The notes below the pieces were generated by a model. The model saw only the letters and a program-made list of their open reading frames with translations. It searched no databases and was not told the DNA's origin. This document shows, in pieces, positions 26,004 through 34,124 of a stretch of DNA of 64,000 nt. The stretch spans positions 62,001 through 126,000 of the forward strand of contig NZ_ATVA01000019.1 of assembly GCF_000420485.1 (NCBI RefSeq). The letters run 5' to 3'. Position 1 is the first letter of the stretch. Each line of letters opens with the position of its first letter. This stretch comes from Paucidesulfovibrio longus DSM 6739. Lineage in GTDB: Bacteria; Desulfobacterota; Desulfovibrionia; Desulfovibrionales; Desulfovibrionaceae. A program made the position numbers and the translations under genes.

Positions 26004-27764
26004 ATGGCGGAAATGGAACACCCCTGGCTCAAAAGCTACGACCCCAACGTGCCCTACCACCTCGACTACGAGTCCAGACCCCTGTTTGAATTTCTCGACC
26101 AGACGGCGCAACGTTTTCCCAAGCGGACAGCCCTCGTCTTCCACAACTACAAGCTCAGCTACGCCAAGCTGGCCAAGTTGACGAAAGTCTTCGCCGCCAA
26201 CCTGCGCGGCCAGGGCGTGCGCCCCGGCGACCGCGTCGCGGTGATGCTGCCCAACTCGCCCATGGCGGTGGTCGCCTACTGGGGCATCCTGCGGGCGGGC
26301 GGCGTTGTGGTCATGTCCAACCCGCTCTACATGGAAACGGAAATCGTTCATCAATTCAACGATTCCGGCGCCAAGTTCCTGATCATGCTCGACCTGCTCT
26401 GGCCCAAAATCGAAAAGCTGCGCAAGGACATTCCCATCGAGAAGTTCTGCGTGACCAGCCTTTCGGACTGTCTGCGCTTTCCGCTGAACATGCTCTACCG
26501 CCTGAAGACCAAGCGCGAGGGCAAGCTGCCCACGATCCCCTACGACGACAAGACGATCTTCTCCTACAAGTCCATGCTCGCCGGACGCGGCAGCTTCACC
26601 TGCCGGGGCATCAACCCCGCCGTGGATCTCGCCCTGCTCCAGTACACGGGCGGGACCACGGGCGTGCCCAAGGGCTGCATGATCACCCACGACAACCTCT
26701 CGGCGAACATGCAGCAATGCCGCGCGCAGCTCCACAAGCTCAGCCAGGAAAAGGGCGAAAGCTTTCTCGCGGTGCCGCCGTTCTTTCACATCTACGGCCT
26801 GACCGTCTGCCTGAACGTGCCCACCATCCTCGGCTCCACCGTGTACATCTTTCCGCGCTACGTGCCCAAGGAGCTGCTCAAGGCCATTCACAAGAAAAAG
26901 CCGACCATCTTTCCAGGCGCGCCGTCCATCTATGTCTCCCTGCTTCAGCAGAAAGACCTCAAGAAATACAACCTGCGCTCCATCAAGTATTGCATTTCCG
27001 GCTCCGCGCCCATGCCCGTGGAGTACATCGAACAGTTCAAGGCCGTTACCGGAGCCGAGATCATCGAGGGCTACGGCCTGACCGAAGCCTCGCCCATCAC
27101 GCACCTGAACCCCTTTGTGGGCGTTCGCAAGAACGGCTCCATCGGCCTGCCCTTTCCCAATACCGAGGCCAAGATCGTGGACATGGTCGTGGGCGGCGAG
27201 GAGCTGCACCACGGCAAAATGGGCGAGCTGGTGCTGCGCGGCCCGCAGGTCATGAAGGGCTACTACAACCGGCCCGACGACACCGCGGACGTCTTGCGCA
27301 ACGGCTGGCTCTACACGGGCGACATCGCCACCATGGACGACGACGGCTACTTCTACATCGTGGACCGCCGCAAGGACTTGATCATTTCCGCAGGGTTCAA
27401 CATCTACCCGCGCGAGATCGACGAGGTGCTCTACCAGCATCCCAAGATCAAGGAAGCCGTGGCCGTGGGCATCCGCTCCGAGACGCGCGGAGAAATCGTG
27501 AAGGTCTACATCGTCCTGCACGACGGCGAGGAAATGGACAAGTCCGAGGTCATGGCCTACTGCCGGGAAAAGCTCGCCCATTACAAGGTGCCCCGGCAGG
27601 TGGAGTTTCGCGACGATCTGCCCAAGACCATGGTCGGCAAGGTGCTGCGCCGAGCCCTGCGCGACGAGGAAGAAGCCAAGCAGCGCAGGCGGGCCGAACG
27701 GAGGGCGGGAAAATCAAAAGCTTCCGGACAGGCCGGGTGTTCCGAGGACGAGGACAAGAACTGA
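26004..27764 (+). CDS. fadD: Long-chain fatty-acid-CoA ligase (AMP-forming)
   Basis: 586 residues of the ANL superfamily. The AMP/phosphate loop is QYTGGTTGVPKG, adenine-binding GYGLTEASP is present, YTGDIATMDDDGYF carries the ATP ribose aspartate, DRRKDLIISAGFNIYPREIDE is the hinge region, and the C-terminal lysine lies in KTMVGKVLRR. It activates fatty acids to acyl-CoA at the membrane. AGGAG lies eight bases before the ATG. It is a single gene with its own promoter and terminator. With the acyl-CoA dehydrogenase/ETF operon 6 kb away it suggests fatty-acid use or remodelling. Exact chain length is not readable. Confidence 0.93.
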   Translation: MAEMEHPWLKSYDPNVPYHLDYESRPLFEFLDQTAQRFPKRTALVFHNYKLSYAKLAKLTKVFAANLRGQGVRPGDRVAVMLPNSPMAVVAYWGILRAGGVVVMSNPLYMETEIVHQFNDSGAKFLIMLDLLWPKIEKLRKDIPIEKFCVTSLSDCLRFPLNMLYRLKTKREGKLPTIPYDDKTIFSYKSMLAGRGSFTCRGINPAVDLALLQYTGGTTGVPKGCMITHDNLSANMQQCRAQLHKLSQEKGESFLAVPPFFHIYGLTVCLNVPTILGSTVYIFPRYVPKELLKAIHKKKPTIFPGAPSIYVSLLQQKDLKKYNLRSIKYCISGSAPMPVEYIEQFKAVTGAEIIEGYGLTEASPITHLNPFVGVRKNGSIGLPFPNTEAKIVDMVVGGEELHHGKMGELVLRGPQVMKGYYNRPDDTADVLRNGWLYTGDIATMDDDGYFYIVDRRKDLIISAGFNIYPREIDEVLYQHPKIKEAVAVGIRSETRGEIVKVYIVLHDGEEMDKSEVMAYCREKLAHYKVPRQVEFRDDLPKTMVGKVLRRALRDEEEAKQRRRAERRAGKSKASGQAGCSEDEDKN

Positions 27765-27786
27765 CGAACCGCCGACCATGAATGAC

Positions 27787-27823
27787 AACGCCCCGCCGGG
27801 AAATCCCGACGGGGCGTTTTTTT
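27787..27823 (+). terminator. Intrinsic terminator after fadD
   Basis: AACGCCCCG (27787-27795) pairs with CGGGGCGTT (27810-27818), with inner GGGA/TCCC pairing, followed by seven T residues. Confidence 0.92.
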
Positions 27824-27844
27824 GACGAGGATGCCCGCGAGTTA

Positions 27845-28216
27845 TTACCGCGCGCACTCCATGGACACGAAGTGGCAATCCGCGTGTCCCGCGTCGGTGC
27901 AGCGCTTCATGGCGTCGCGCACCACGGCCTTGGGTTCCGGCCCCCAGGCCACGGACACGGACTCCTGCGAGTCCACCAGAGCGATGCACTGGCCCGATTC
28001 CACGACCTCGGCCTCCTGGCGGCAGAAGTCCGTGCCGCCGCAGGCGCGCACAGCCGCACTGATCGCCTCATTCTTGGTCTGCCCCCTGCCGTAGTATGCC
28101 ATCCAATTTTCGTTGGAAACCGTTCCGGACAGATACTCCCCGGCCAGACAGGACGAAGCCGCGACTGCGAGCAGACACAGGCTCAGCATGCAGAGGAAAA
28201 GGTGCTTGCTCTTCAT
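27845..28216 (-). CDS. Secreted DUF4189-type cysteine-rich protein (second of a pair)
   Basis: 123 residues: a signal peptide (MKSKHLFLCMLSLCLLAVAAS) then a compact domain with AYYGRGQTKNEAISAAVRACGG, and cysteines in FCRQEA, GQCIAL, KRCTDAG, DCHF and ECAR, which could form disulfides. The repeated pattern of aromatic residue, A(I/A)xxAxxxC, and C-terminal cysteines matches DUF4189 proteins of unknown function. The ATG at 28216 overlaps the stop of the upstream paralogue (ATGA), so the two are translationally coupled. The longer frame from 28267 is rejected because it would remove the signal peptide from the N-terminus. Confidence 0.8.
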   Translation of the reverse strand: MKSKHLFLCMLSLCLLAVAASSCLAGEYLSGTVSNENWMAYYGRGQTKNEAISAAVRACGGTDFCRQEAEVVESGQCIALVDSQESVSVAWGPEPKAVVRDAMKRCTDAGHADCHFVSMECAR

Positions 28217-28590
28217 CGACGACACTCCAGGCTGATGATCCGGCAGTTGCTGCTCTGGTCGCGGCATTCCTTCAGGGCCACGTCAATGGCTTCCGAGTAG
28301 TCCGGCCTGCTGGCCCAGCCGAGCCAGTCCGGCGAATCCGCAATGGCGAAGCAGATGGGCGTGGCTGCGCTTTCGACCTGATCGATGCAGGTCTGCGAAC
28401 CGCCGCAGGCGCGTATGGCCGCTTTTTCGGCCGCCTTGGCCGTAGAGCCTTCACCATAGACCGGCAACCAGTCCGTTTCGGACACGGTGAAGGCAAAAAA
28501 ACTCTCTGCTCCTGCGGGGCTTGGCAAAAGCAACCCGCAACAGAGCAGCATTGCGCCCAGCGCAGGCGCGATAAACCGAAATGATTTCAT
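28213..28590 (-). CDS. Secreted DUF4189-type cysteine-rich protein (first of a pair)
   Basis: 125 residues: a signal peptide (hydrophobic core APALGAMLLCCGLLLPSPAG, cleavage near AGAES), then VYGEGSTAKAAEKAAIRACGGSQTC and a C-terminal CRDQSSNCRIISLECRR. It is clearly a paralogue of the next gene, with the cysteines in the same order. A GGAGGGAGA ribosome site precedes the ATG. The pair forms a two-gene operon ending about 20 nt from the fadD terminator on the opposite strand. Function unknown; periplasmic location is expected. Confidence 0.8.
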   Translation of the reverse strand: MKSFRFIAPALGAMLLCCGLLLPSPAGAESFFAFTVSETDWLPVYGEGSTAKAAEKAAIRACGGSQTCIDQVESAATPICFAIADSPDWLGWASRPDYSEAIDVALKECRDQSSNCRIISLECRR

Positions 28591-28758
28591 TCTCCCTCCT
28601 GTTGAATCAAGTCCAATACTCCGAGTCAGATTGCCAGAAACAACACTCCAGGTCTATGTAAAATCCATACATAACATAAGGATCATGTATTCCACTTGCG
28701 TTGCGCGACTGCATCGGGAATGTTGATTGGATGGCTTCCGGCACTGCATCGCGCGAAA

Positions 28759-28791
28759 CAAAAAAGCCCCGGATCAAGAGATCCGGGGCTT
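28759..28791 (-). terminator. Terminator of the fused dehydrogenase/acetyltransferase gene
   Basis: Minus strand: AAGCCCCGGAT arm (28791-28781) pairs with ATCCGGGGCTT (28774-28764), a 6-nt loop, then a T-tract. It lies about 45 nt after the stop codon. Confidence 0.9.
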
Positions 28792-28836
28792 GCAGCATGC
28801 GATTCGCCTCGTTTGCGGGCGAGGTACGAACTCCTG

Positions 28837-30447
28837 TCAGGAAAGCGGGCTCAGGCCGTCCTCGTCCTTGCGATATACGGTTCCGCAGACGCCGCAGCGC
28901 AGGCTTTCCGGCAATTTCTCGCCGCAGGAGCACATCCAGCCCGTGCGCCGCGCCGGGTTGCCCATGAGCAGGGCATGGGCGGGCACGTCGCGGGTGACCA
29001 CGGCCCCGGCGCCCACAAAGGCGTAGCGCCCGATGGTGATGCCGCAGACGATGGTCGAGTTCGCGCCCAGGGTCGCGCCCTTGCGCACCAGGGTCGAGCG
29101 GATCTCGTTCTTGCGGGGAATATGCGAGCGGGGATTGAAGACGTTGGTGAAGACCATGCTCGGCCCGCAGAAGACCTCGTCCTCCAGGGTCACGCCCGGA
29201 TAGACCGAGACGTTGTTCTGGATTTTGCAGCCGTCGCCCACGACCACGTCCGGGCCGATGACCACGTTTTGCCCCACATTGCAGCGTTCGCCGATGCGCG
29301 AGCCCTTGATGATGTGGGAAAAATGCCAGATGCGCGTGCCCTTGCCGATTTCCACGCCTTCGTCCACCTCGGCGGTCTGATGCGCGAAGTAGCCGCCGTC
29401 CGGCTTGGCCGGGGCAGCCGGCTTGGGCGCGGCGGGCGCGGCCAGGAGCCTGTCGGCCTCCGGCTGAAGTTCGAGGCTGCGCTGGGCGCGGTTGAGCACC
29501 TCGAGCACGCGCAGGCCCTCCTCGCCGTCGGTGACGGGGCGCTTGTTCTCGCGGATGCACTCCAGAAAGTGCTCGCACTCCCGGCGCAACGGCTCGGATT
29601 CCGGCAGATCGACCCGCACGGGGTTGGCCTTGCACGGCGTGGGCACGTTGTCCTTCCAGTCGATGCAGTGCGGATAGAGCTGGAGCTTCTCGGCCCAGGG
29701 CAGGGTGTCGTCGAACACGGCCATCTGCTTCTCGCCCACCACCACCAGCCGCTGCTCCTTGAAGGGGTGCAGCCAGGAGACGAAGATGTGGGCCTTGATC
29801 CCGGACGGGAACGAGAGATGCGTGGTGGTCACGTCCGCGATGCGGCTGTGCAGCCAGGAGCCGCCCTCGGCCTTGACCGCATCGGGCATCTCCCCGGTCA
29901 GGGCCAGGATCATGGAGATGTCGTGGGGGGCGAAGGACCAGAGGATGTTCTCCTCCCGGCGGATTTTCCCCAGGTTGAGACGGTTGGAATAGATGTAGTT
30001 GATCTTGCCCAGTTCGCCGCCGCGCACGAGCCGCTTCAGTTCCTGGAAGGCGGGATGGTAGTGCAGCAGGTGGCCGACCATCAGGCAAAGGCCCTTCTCG
30101 CGGGCCAGGGCGATCAGTTCGCGGCCTTCGTCCTCGTCGAGCACGAACGGCTTTTCCACGTAGACATGCTTGCCCGCCAGGAGCACCTCGCGAACGATGT
30201 CGAAATGGGACGGGGCCGGGGTGGAGATGACCACGCCGCGCACCGCGTCGTCGCCGAGCACGTCGGTCAGGGACGAACAGGTCCGCACGCCGGGGTACTG
30301 CTCCTGGAACAGCTTGAGCACGGCCTCGTTGCTGTCGCAGATGCTGCGCAGGGAACCGAGGGCGTGATGGTTGCGGACCAGGTTCTTGCCCCAATAGCCG
30401 GAGCCGATCACCGCTATGCAGGGCTCATAGGCTTTCTTTTCGCTCAT
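28837..30447 (-). CDS. Fused Gfo/Idh/MocA sugar dehydrogenase - hexapeptide N-acetyltransferase with C-terminal zinc ribbon
   Basis: About 536 residues. 1-330: a Gfo/Idh/MocA oxidoreductase ([10 protein letters not shown] dinucleotide loop, YVEKPF with the catalytic-type lysine). A Pro/Ala linker spans about 345-370. About 375-500: left-handed beta-helix acetyltransferase repeats ([35 protein letters not shown]). A C-terminal CSCG...CGVCG pair looks like a zinc ribbon. The two enzymes correspond to WbpB/WlbA and WbpD/WlbB steps of diacetamido-uronic sugar synthesis, normally separate proteins, so fusion would channel the sugar nucleotide. The start at 30447 has AAGGA six bases upstream; the ATG at 30450 is possible. 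The aminotransferase for this route is not nearby. Confidence 0.88.
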   Translation of the reverse strand: MSEKKAYEPCIAVIGSGYWGKNLVRNHHALGSLRSICDSNEAVLKLFQEQYPGVRTCSSLTDVLGDDAVRGVVISTPAPSHFDIVREVLLAGKHVYVEKPFVLDEDEGRELIALAREKGLCLMVGHLLHYHPAFQELKRLVRGGELGKINYIYSNRLNLGKIRREENILWSFAPHDISMILALTGEMPDAVKAEGGSWLHSRIADVTTTHLSFPSGIKAHIFVSWLHPFKEQRLVVVGEKQMAVFDDTLPWAEKLQLYPHCIDWKDNVPTPCKANPVRVDLPESEPLRRECEHFLECIRENKRPVTDGEEGLRVLEVLNRAQRSLELQPEADRLLAAPAAPKPAAPAKPDGGYFAHQTAEVDEGVEIGKGTRIWHFSHIIKGSRIGERCNVGQNVVIGPDVVVGDGCKIQNNVSVYPGVTLEDEVFCGPSMVFTNVFNPRSHIPRKNEIRSTLVRKGATLGANSTIVCGITIGRYAFVGAGAVVTRDVPAHALLMGNPARRTGWMCSCGEKLPESLRCGVCGTVYRKDEDGLSPLS

Positions 30448-30514
30448 CATTTATCCTTGCCGGCGGAAAACACGCCGGAACAGATCGATTTTGTCATGTT
30501 GTGGAAAGCGGACG

Positions 30515-31129
30515 CTACTCCAGGACGGTGACGCGCTTGATGACGATGGGCGTCACGGGCACGTTGGCGAACGGCGGGCGGCCCTGCGGGCGCACCGGAG
30601 TGGTCCGGATCTTTTCGACCACGTTCTTGCCCGCGTAGACCTCGCCGAACACGCAGTAGCCCCAGCCGTCCTGGGTCTTGGAGCGGAAGTTCAAGGGGTT
30701 GTTGTCGTTCACGTTGATGAAGAATTCGGCCGTGGCGGAATGGGGTTCCATGGTCCGGGCCATGGCCACGGTGTAGGTCCGGTTCTTCAGTCCGTTGTCC
30801 GCCTCGTTGACGATGGGCGGGAACTCCGCGCGCTTCGGACGAAGATTCTCGTCGAAGCCGCCGGCCTGGATCATGAAGTTGCTGATGACCCTGTGGAAAA
30901 TGGTGCCTTCGTAATGGCCGGACCTGGCGTAGCGCAGAAAGTTCTCCACGGTCTTCGGAGCCTTGTCGGGCCAGAGTTCCAGCACGATGTTTCCGGCGGT
31001 GGTCATGATGTTCACGCGCACCGGCTTGGCCGGGTCGGCGGCGGGTGCGTCCTGGGCCTGGGAAAGCGCGGGCAGGGACAAAAAGGCCGCGACAGCGAGG
31101 CAAAGCAGCGGCGTGAGGATTCGTTTCAT
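30515..31129 (-). CDS. Secreted cyclophilin-type peptidyl-prolyl cis-trans isomerase
   Basis: 204 residues with a signal peptide (MKRILTPLLCLAVAAFLSLP, cleavage near SQAQD) and a complete cyclophilin domain: FHRVISNFMIQAGGF holds the catalytic arginine, followed by MARTMEPHSATAEFFINVNDN and WGYCVFGEV. It speeds proline isomerisation during folding of exported proteins in the periplasm. Its ATG at 31129 overlaps the stop of the dsrN-like gene (ATGA), so translation is coupled to the dsr-linked gene. The overlap and AGGAGA seven bases upstream fix the start; the earlier in-frame ATG at 31192 is not used. Confidence 0.93.
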   Translation of the reverse strand: MKRILTPLLCLAVAAFLSLPALSQAQDAPAADPAKPVRVNIMTTAGNIVLELWPDKAPKTVENFLRYARSGHYEGTIFHRVISNFMIQAGGFDENLRPKRAEFPPIVNEADNGLKNRTYTVAMARTMEPHSATAEFFINVNDNNPLNFRSKTQDGWGYCVFGEVYAGKNVVEKIRTTPVRPQGRPPFANVPVTPIVIKRVTVLE

Positions 31130-32577
31130 TCGTCTTCTCCTGAGGTTTGCAGCATGTAGGCGCGCGCGGCGCGAACGAAATTGGGAGCCCATTGCGGCGT
31201 GCCCAAAGCGAAAATATGGTTGTAGCCCGCATGGGTTCGCTGACTGCGCAGCCCGTCGCGTCCATCGAGCATGCCGTTGCCGCGCAGCATGCGCAGCGCG
31301 AAACGCAGGCTCTCCGCGCCGCCCGGGCGGACGCAGCGCGAGTAGTGGAATTCATGTCCCCGCACGATGTCGCCGACCTCGAAGAATGGCGTTTGCTCCC
31401 GCACTTCGGCCTCGGTGTAGCCCAGGCCCTGGGGACGCTCGCAAAAGCCCGTTTCCAGGGGGAACACCCCGGCCATGGGCCAGGAGCGGCCCTCGTATTC
31501 GAGCCGCTCGCAAAGATACATGAACCCGCCGCACTCGGCATAAACCGGGAGCCCCGCGAAGACAAGTCCGCGCACGGCCTCCCGCCGCGCCTGGTTGGCG
31601 GCCAGCCGTTCGGCCAGGGTCTCCGGGAAGCCGCCTCCGAGATAGAGCCCGTGCAGCTCCGGCCAGGGCGCGTCGTCGAGCAGGCTGAGGCGCACGAGCC
31701 GGGCTCCGGCGCGTTCCAGGGCCTCGAGGTTTTCCGGGTAGTAGAACCAAAGCGCGGCATCGTGCACGTAGCCGATAGCGGGCTTGGGGCCGGGCTCCGG
31801 CCGGGGCCAGATGTCCACGTCCGGCCTTGGCAGGACAGGGGCGGAGCCTGCTTCGTCGCGCAGGCGCTCCAGGTCGAGGCAATCGGCCATGGTCCGGCCG
31901 AGCTCGCCCAGGGCCGCGTCGCTGTCGCCGTCCAGCTCGCGGTCGGACCAGAGGCCCATGTGCCGTTCTGGAATGGGGTTCTGCTTGAGCTTGGGCAGCG
32001 CGCCCAGCACGGTCACGTCCGTGTATTCCTCGATGGCCCGGCGGAGCAGGCTGCGGTGGCGTTCCCCGGCGGTGCGGTTGAGGATGACCCCGGCCAGGGC
32101 GATGTCCGGCTCGAAGGAGGCGCAGCCCTGGACGATGGCGGCCACTGTGCGGGTCATCTTGGTGCAGTCGATCACCAGGGCCACGGGCGCGCGCAGGGTT
32201 CGGGCCAGTTCCGCCGTCGAGCAGGAGCCGGTCACGTCCTTGCCGTCGAACAGCCCCCTGTTGCCCTCCACGAGGCTGATATCCGCTCCCTGGGCCTTTT
32301 CCAGAAACAGCGCGGCGAGCGGGTCGCGCTCCATCAGGCCGGGATCGAGATTGGTGCAGGGATTGCGGGCGGCTAGGCCGAGCCAGGTCGCATCGATGTA
32401 ATCAGGCCCCTTCTTGAAAGGCTTGACGCGGAGCCCGGCGTCGGCCCAGGCGCGGGCGAGGCCGAGACTGACGATGGTCTTGCCCGCCCCGCCGGAAAGG
32501 CCGGCCAGGACGAGTCTCGGAAATACGGTGCGTTCGGTGTTCGGCGTCAAAAGGCAGCCTCGAAGCTGGGGAGCCAT
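31126..32577 (-). CDS. dsrN: CobB/CbiA-type a,c-diamide synthase homologue, probable siroheme amidase DsrN
   Basis: 483 residues: an N-terminal dethiobiotin-synthetase-like P-loop domain (LAGLSGGAGKT, KKGPDYIDATW, VEGNRGLFDG) and a C-terminal class I glutamine amidotransferase domain (LYLGGGFPE, nucleophile Cys in VYAECGGFMYL, FHYSR with the catalytic His). It transfers glutamine nitrogen to carboxyl groups of a tetrapyrrole. Position after dsrABD matches dsrN of Desulfovibrio, proposed to amidate siroheme for sulfite reductase; cobyrinate synthesis is the alternative. The start is uncertain: the ATG at 32577 lacks a ribosome site, while a TTG near 32550 has GAGG upstream. Confidence 0.85.
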   Translation of the reverse strand: MAPQLRGCLLTPNTERTVFPRLVLAGLSGGAGKTIVSLGLARAWADAGLRVKPFKKGPDYIDATWLGLAARNPCTNLDPGLMERDPLAALFLEKAQGADISLVEGNRGLFDGKDVTGSCSTAELARTLRAPVALVIDCTKMTRTVAAIVQGCASFEPDIALAGVILNRTAGERHRSLLRRAIEEYTDVTVLGALPKLKQNPIPERHMGLWSDRELDGDSDAALGELGRTMADCLDLERLRDEAGSAPVLPRPDVDIWPRPEPGPKPAIGYVHDAALWFYYPENLEALERAGARLVRLSLLDDAPWPELHGLYLGGGFPETLAERLAANQARREAVRGLVFAGLPVYAECGGFMYLCERLEYEGRSWPMAGVFPLETGFCERPQGLGYTEAEVREQTPFFEVGDIVRGHEFHYSRCVRPGGAESLRFALRMLRGNGMLDGRDGLRSQRTHAGYNHIFALGTPQWAPNFVRAARAYMLQTSGEDE

Positions 32578-32585
32578 GGAACAGG

Positions 32586-32615
32586 AAAAGCCTTGCCCAG
32601 AGGTATGGACAAGGC
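32586..32615 (-). terminator. Hairpin with T-tract between dsrD and dsrN
   Basis: Minus strand: GCCTTGTCC (32615-32607) pairs with GGGCAAGGC (32598-32590, one G-T pair), followed by TTTT. It would cut read-through from the highly expressed dsrABD into dsrN. Confidence 0.65.
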
Positions 32616-32643
32616 CCTTGTGACACGACGGGAACGGGTGAGG

Positions 32644-32892
32644 CTAGCCTTCACCCTCACCGGCGGTCTGTTTGCCCTCGCCGGCCAGACCGTACATGGT
32701 GGTGCTGCCGGAGGACCAGAAGATCATCACGCCGTCGTTGACCAGAGCGGTCAGGACTTTCTTGACGTCGCGGGCCTTCTCGTCCGGGAAGAGCTTCGTA
32801 AAATCGTTGAAGTAGAACTTCGACTTGCTGCTGGACTTGGAATGGATGAAGTCGATGATCTGTTCTTTAGCGGTGGCCAAATCGAGCGCCAT
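32644..32892 (-). CDS. dsrD: DsrD, small sulfite-reduction protein
   Basis: 82 residues, a little longer than the usual 78. It has the winged-helix-like fold sequence typical of DsrD: DFIHSKSSSKSKFYFNDF, DVKKVLTALVNDGVM and FWSSGSTTMYGL. DsrD has been reported to increase DsrAB activity, acting as an allosteric partner of the sulfite reductase rather than as a DNA-binding regulator. The gene follows dsrB after 71 nt with a strong ribosome site (AAAGGAGAGG), and a hairpin occupies the gap. Confidence 0.97.
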   Translation of the reverse strand: MALDLATAKEQIIDFIHSKSSSKSKFYFNDFTKLFPDEKARDVKKVLTALVNDGVMIFWSSGSTTMYGLAGEGKQTAGEGEG

Positions 32893-32914
32893 AGCCCTCT
32901 CCTTTGTTGTTGTA

Positions 32915-32943
32915 GGGCGCGGAGCTTTGTGGGCTCCGCGCCC
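32915..32943 (-). other. Perfect 11-bp hairpin between dsrB and dsrD
   Basis: GGGCGCGGAGC (32943-32933 on the minus strand) pairs with GCTCCGCGCCC (32925-32915) with a 7-nt loop. There is no T-run. It probably protects the dsrAB message from 3' decay or sets the dsrB:dsrD ratio. Confidence 0.7.
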
Positions 32944-32963
32944 TTAATTTCAGCCAGTCAGTC

Positions 32964-34109
32964 CTAGAACTTGAACTGGGTGGTCTGGCGCCAGGTGTAG
33001 TAGGCGGGATCGCGGAAGTCGTCGATCAGGTGCTCGGAGAACTCCAGATCGCACTTCTCGAAGAAGCGCTCCCAACCGATACGGGTGGCCCAGTCGCCGA
33101 GGCGCTCGTACTTGCGGGCGTCCGCGGAGTAGGCATCCAGGATCTTCTTGATGACCGCGGTCATCGTGGGCCAACGGGGCGGCTCGTTCGGGATGAACGG
33201 AACCACGACCTTGGAGAAGGCGGGCTTCGTGATGCGGTTGGAGATCTTGCCGCCAACCATCAGCGCGATGCCGTCACCCTCTTTGTCGGCCAGGGGCATG
33301 GCCGGGCACATGGTGTAGCAGTTGCCGCAGAACATGCAGCGCTCTTCCTTGACCGCGACGGTGTTGTACTTCTGACCGTCGATCTCGATCTTGGTCGGGC
33401 GGATGGCGCCGGTGGGGCAGGCAGCGACGGCCAGGGGCACTTCGCAGAGGTTGTCGAGGATCTTGTTGTCGATCATCGGCGGCTTGCGGTGGATGCCCAG
33501 GATGGCGATGTCGGAGCAGTGCACGGCGCCGCACATGTTCAGGCAGCAGGCCATGGAGATGCGCACCGGAGCGGGCAGACGCATGTTCTGGAACTCCTCG
33601 AACACCACGTCCATGGTAGCCTTGACGGTACCGGAGGCGTCGGTGGCGGGAGTGTGGCAGTGGACCCAGCCCTGGGTGTGCACGATGTTGGTCACGCCAG
33701 CACCGGTGCCGCCCACGGGGAACTTGTAGGATCCGCCCTCGAACTTCTGCGCGTTGAGGTACTTCTTGAGCTCAAGCGCTTTGTCCTTGGACTCGAGCAT
33801 GAACTCAATGTTGTTGCGGGTGGTGAAACGCAGGTGGCCGTCGGCGAACTTGTCGGCAACGTCGCAGATCTCGCGGATGTGCGTGACCGTCATCAGACGG
33901 GCGCCGCCGCAGCGGACGGTGTAGACTTCATCACCGGACTCGGCCTTGTGCATGAGCACGCCGGGCTCGAGGATCTCGTGATAAAGCCATTTGCCGAAGT
34001 TCTTCTTGATGACCGGCGGCAGAAAATCCGTGAAGTGGCGCGGCCCGATGTCCGTGATACGGTTTTCCATCGGTTTCGCGGGATTGTATCCAGAAGAGAT
34101 AAAAGCCAT
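32964..34109 (-). CDS. dsrB: Dissimilatory sulfite reductase, beta subunit
   Basis: 381 residues, the expected size. A sulfite-reductase half-domain is followed by the cluster-binding segment [16 protein letters not shown], an inserted ferredoxin domain ([20 protein letters not shown]) that binds a [4Fe-4S] cluster, and the C-terminal sulfite-reductase fold. With DsrA it forms the cytoplasmic alpha2beta2 siroheme enzyme that reduces sulfite in sulfate respiration. The gene follows dsrA after 15 nt with a GGGAGG ribosome site. Confidence 0.99.
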   Translation of the reverse strand: MAFISSGYNPAKPMENRITDIGPRHFTDFLPPVIKKNFGKWLYHEILEPGVLMHKAESGDEVYTVRCGGARLMTVTHIREICDVADKFADGHLRFTTRNNIEFMLESKDKALELKKYLNAQKFEGGSYKFPVGGTGAGVTNIVHTQGWVHCHTPATDASGTVKATMDVVFEEFQNMRLPAPVRISMACCLNMCGAVHCSDIAILGIHRKPPMIDNKILDNLCEVPLAVAACPTGAIRPTKIEIDGQKYNTVAVKEERCMFCGNCYTMCPAMPLADKEGDGIALMVGGKISNRITKPAFSKVVVPFIPNEPPRWPTMTAVIKKILDAYSADARKYERLGDWATRIGWERFFEKCDLEFSEHLIDDFRDPAYYTWRQTTQFKF

Positions 34110-34124
34110 GTCTTTTCCTCCCTT

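Noticed and set aside
28607-30394. 595-codon alternative frame within the fused dehydrogenase/acetyltransferase gene
   Set aside because: Same strand but different frame from a protein with clear catalytic motifs; Arg/Pro/Gly-rich translation.
31126-32577. Assignment as the cobalamin-pathway cobyrinate diamide synthase
   Set aside because: The location behind dsrABD fits the siroheme amidase DsrN better, and no other cobalamin genes are near; not excluded by sequence alone.
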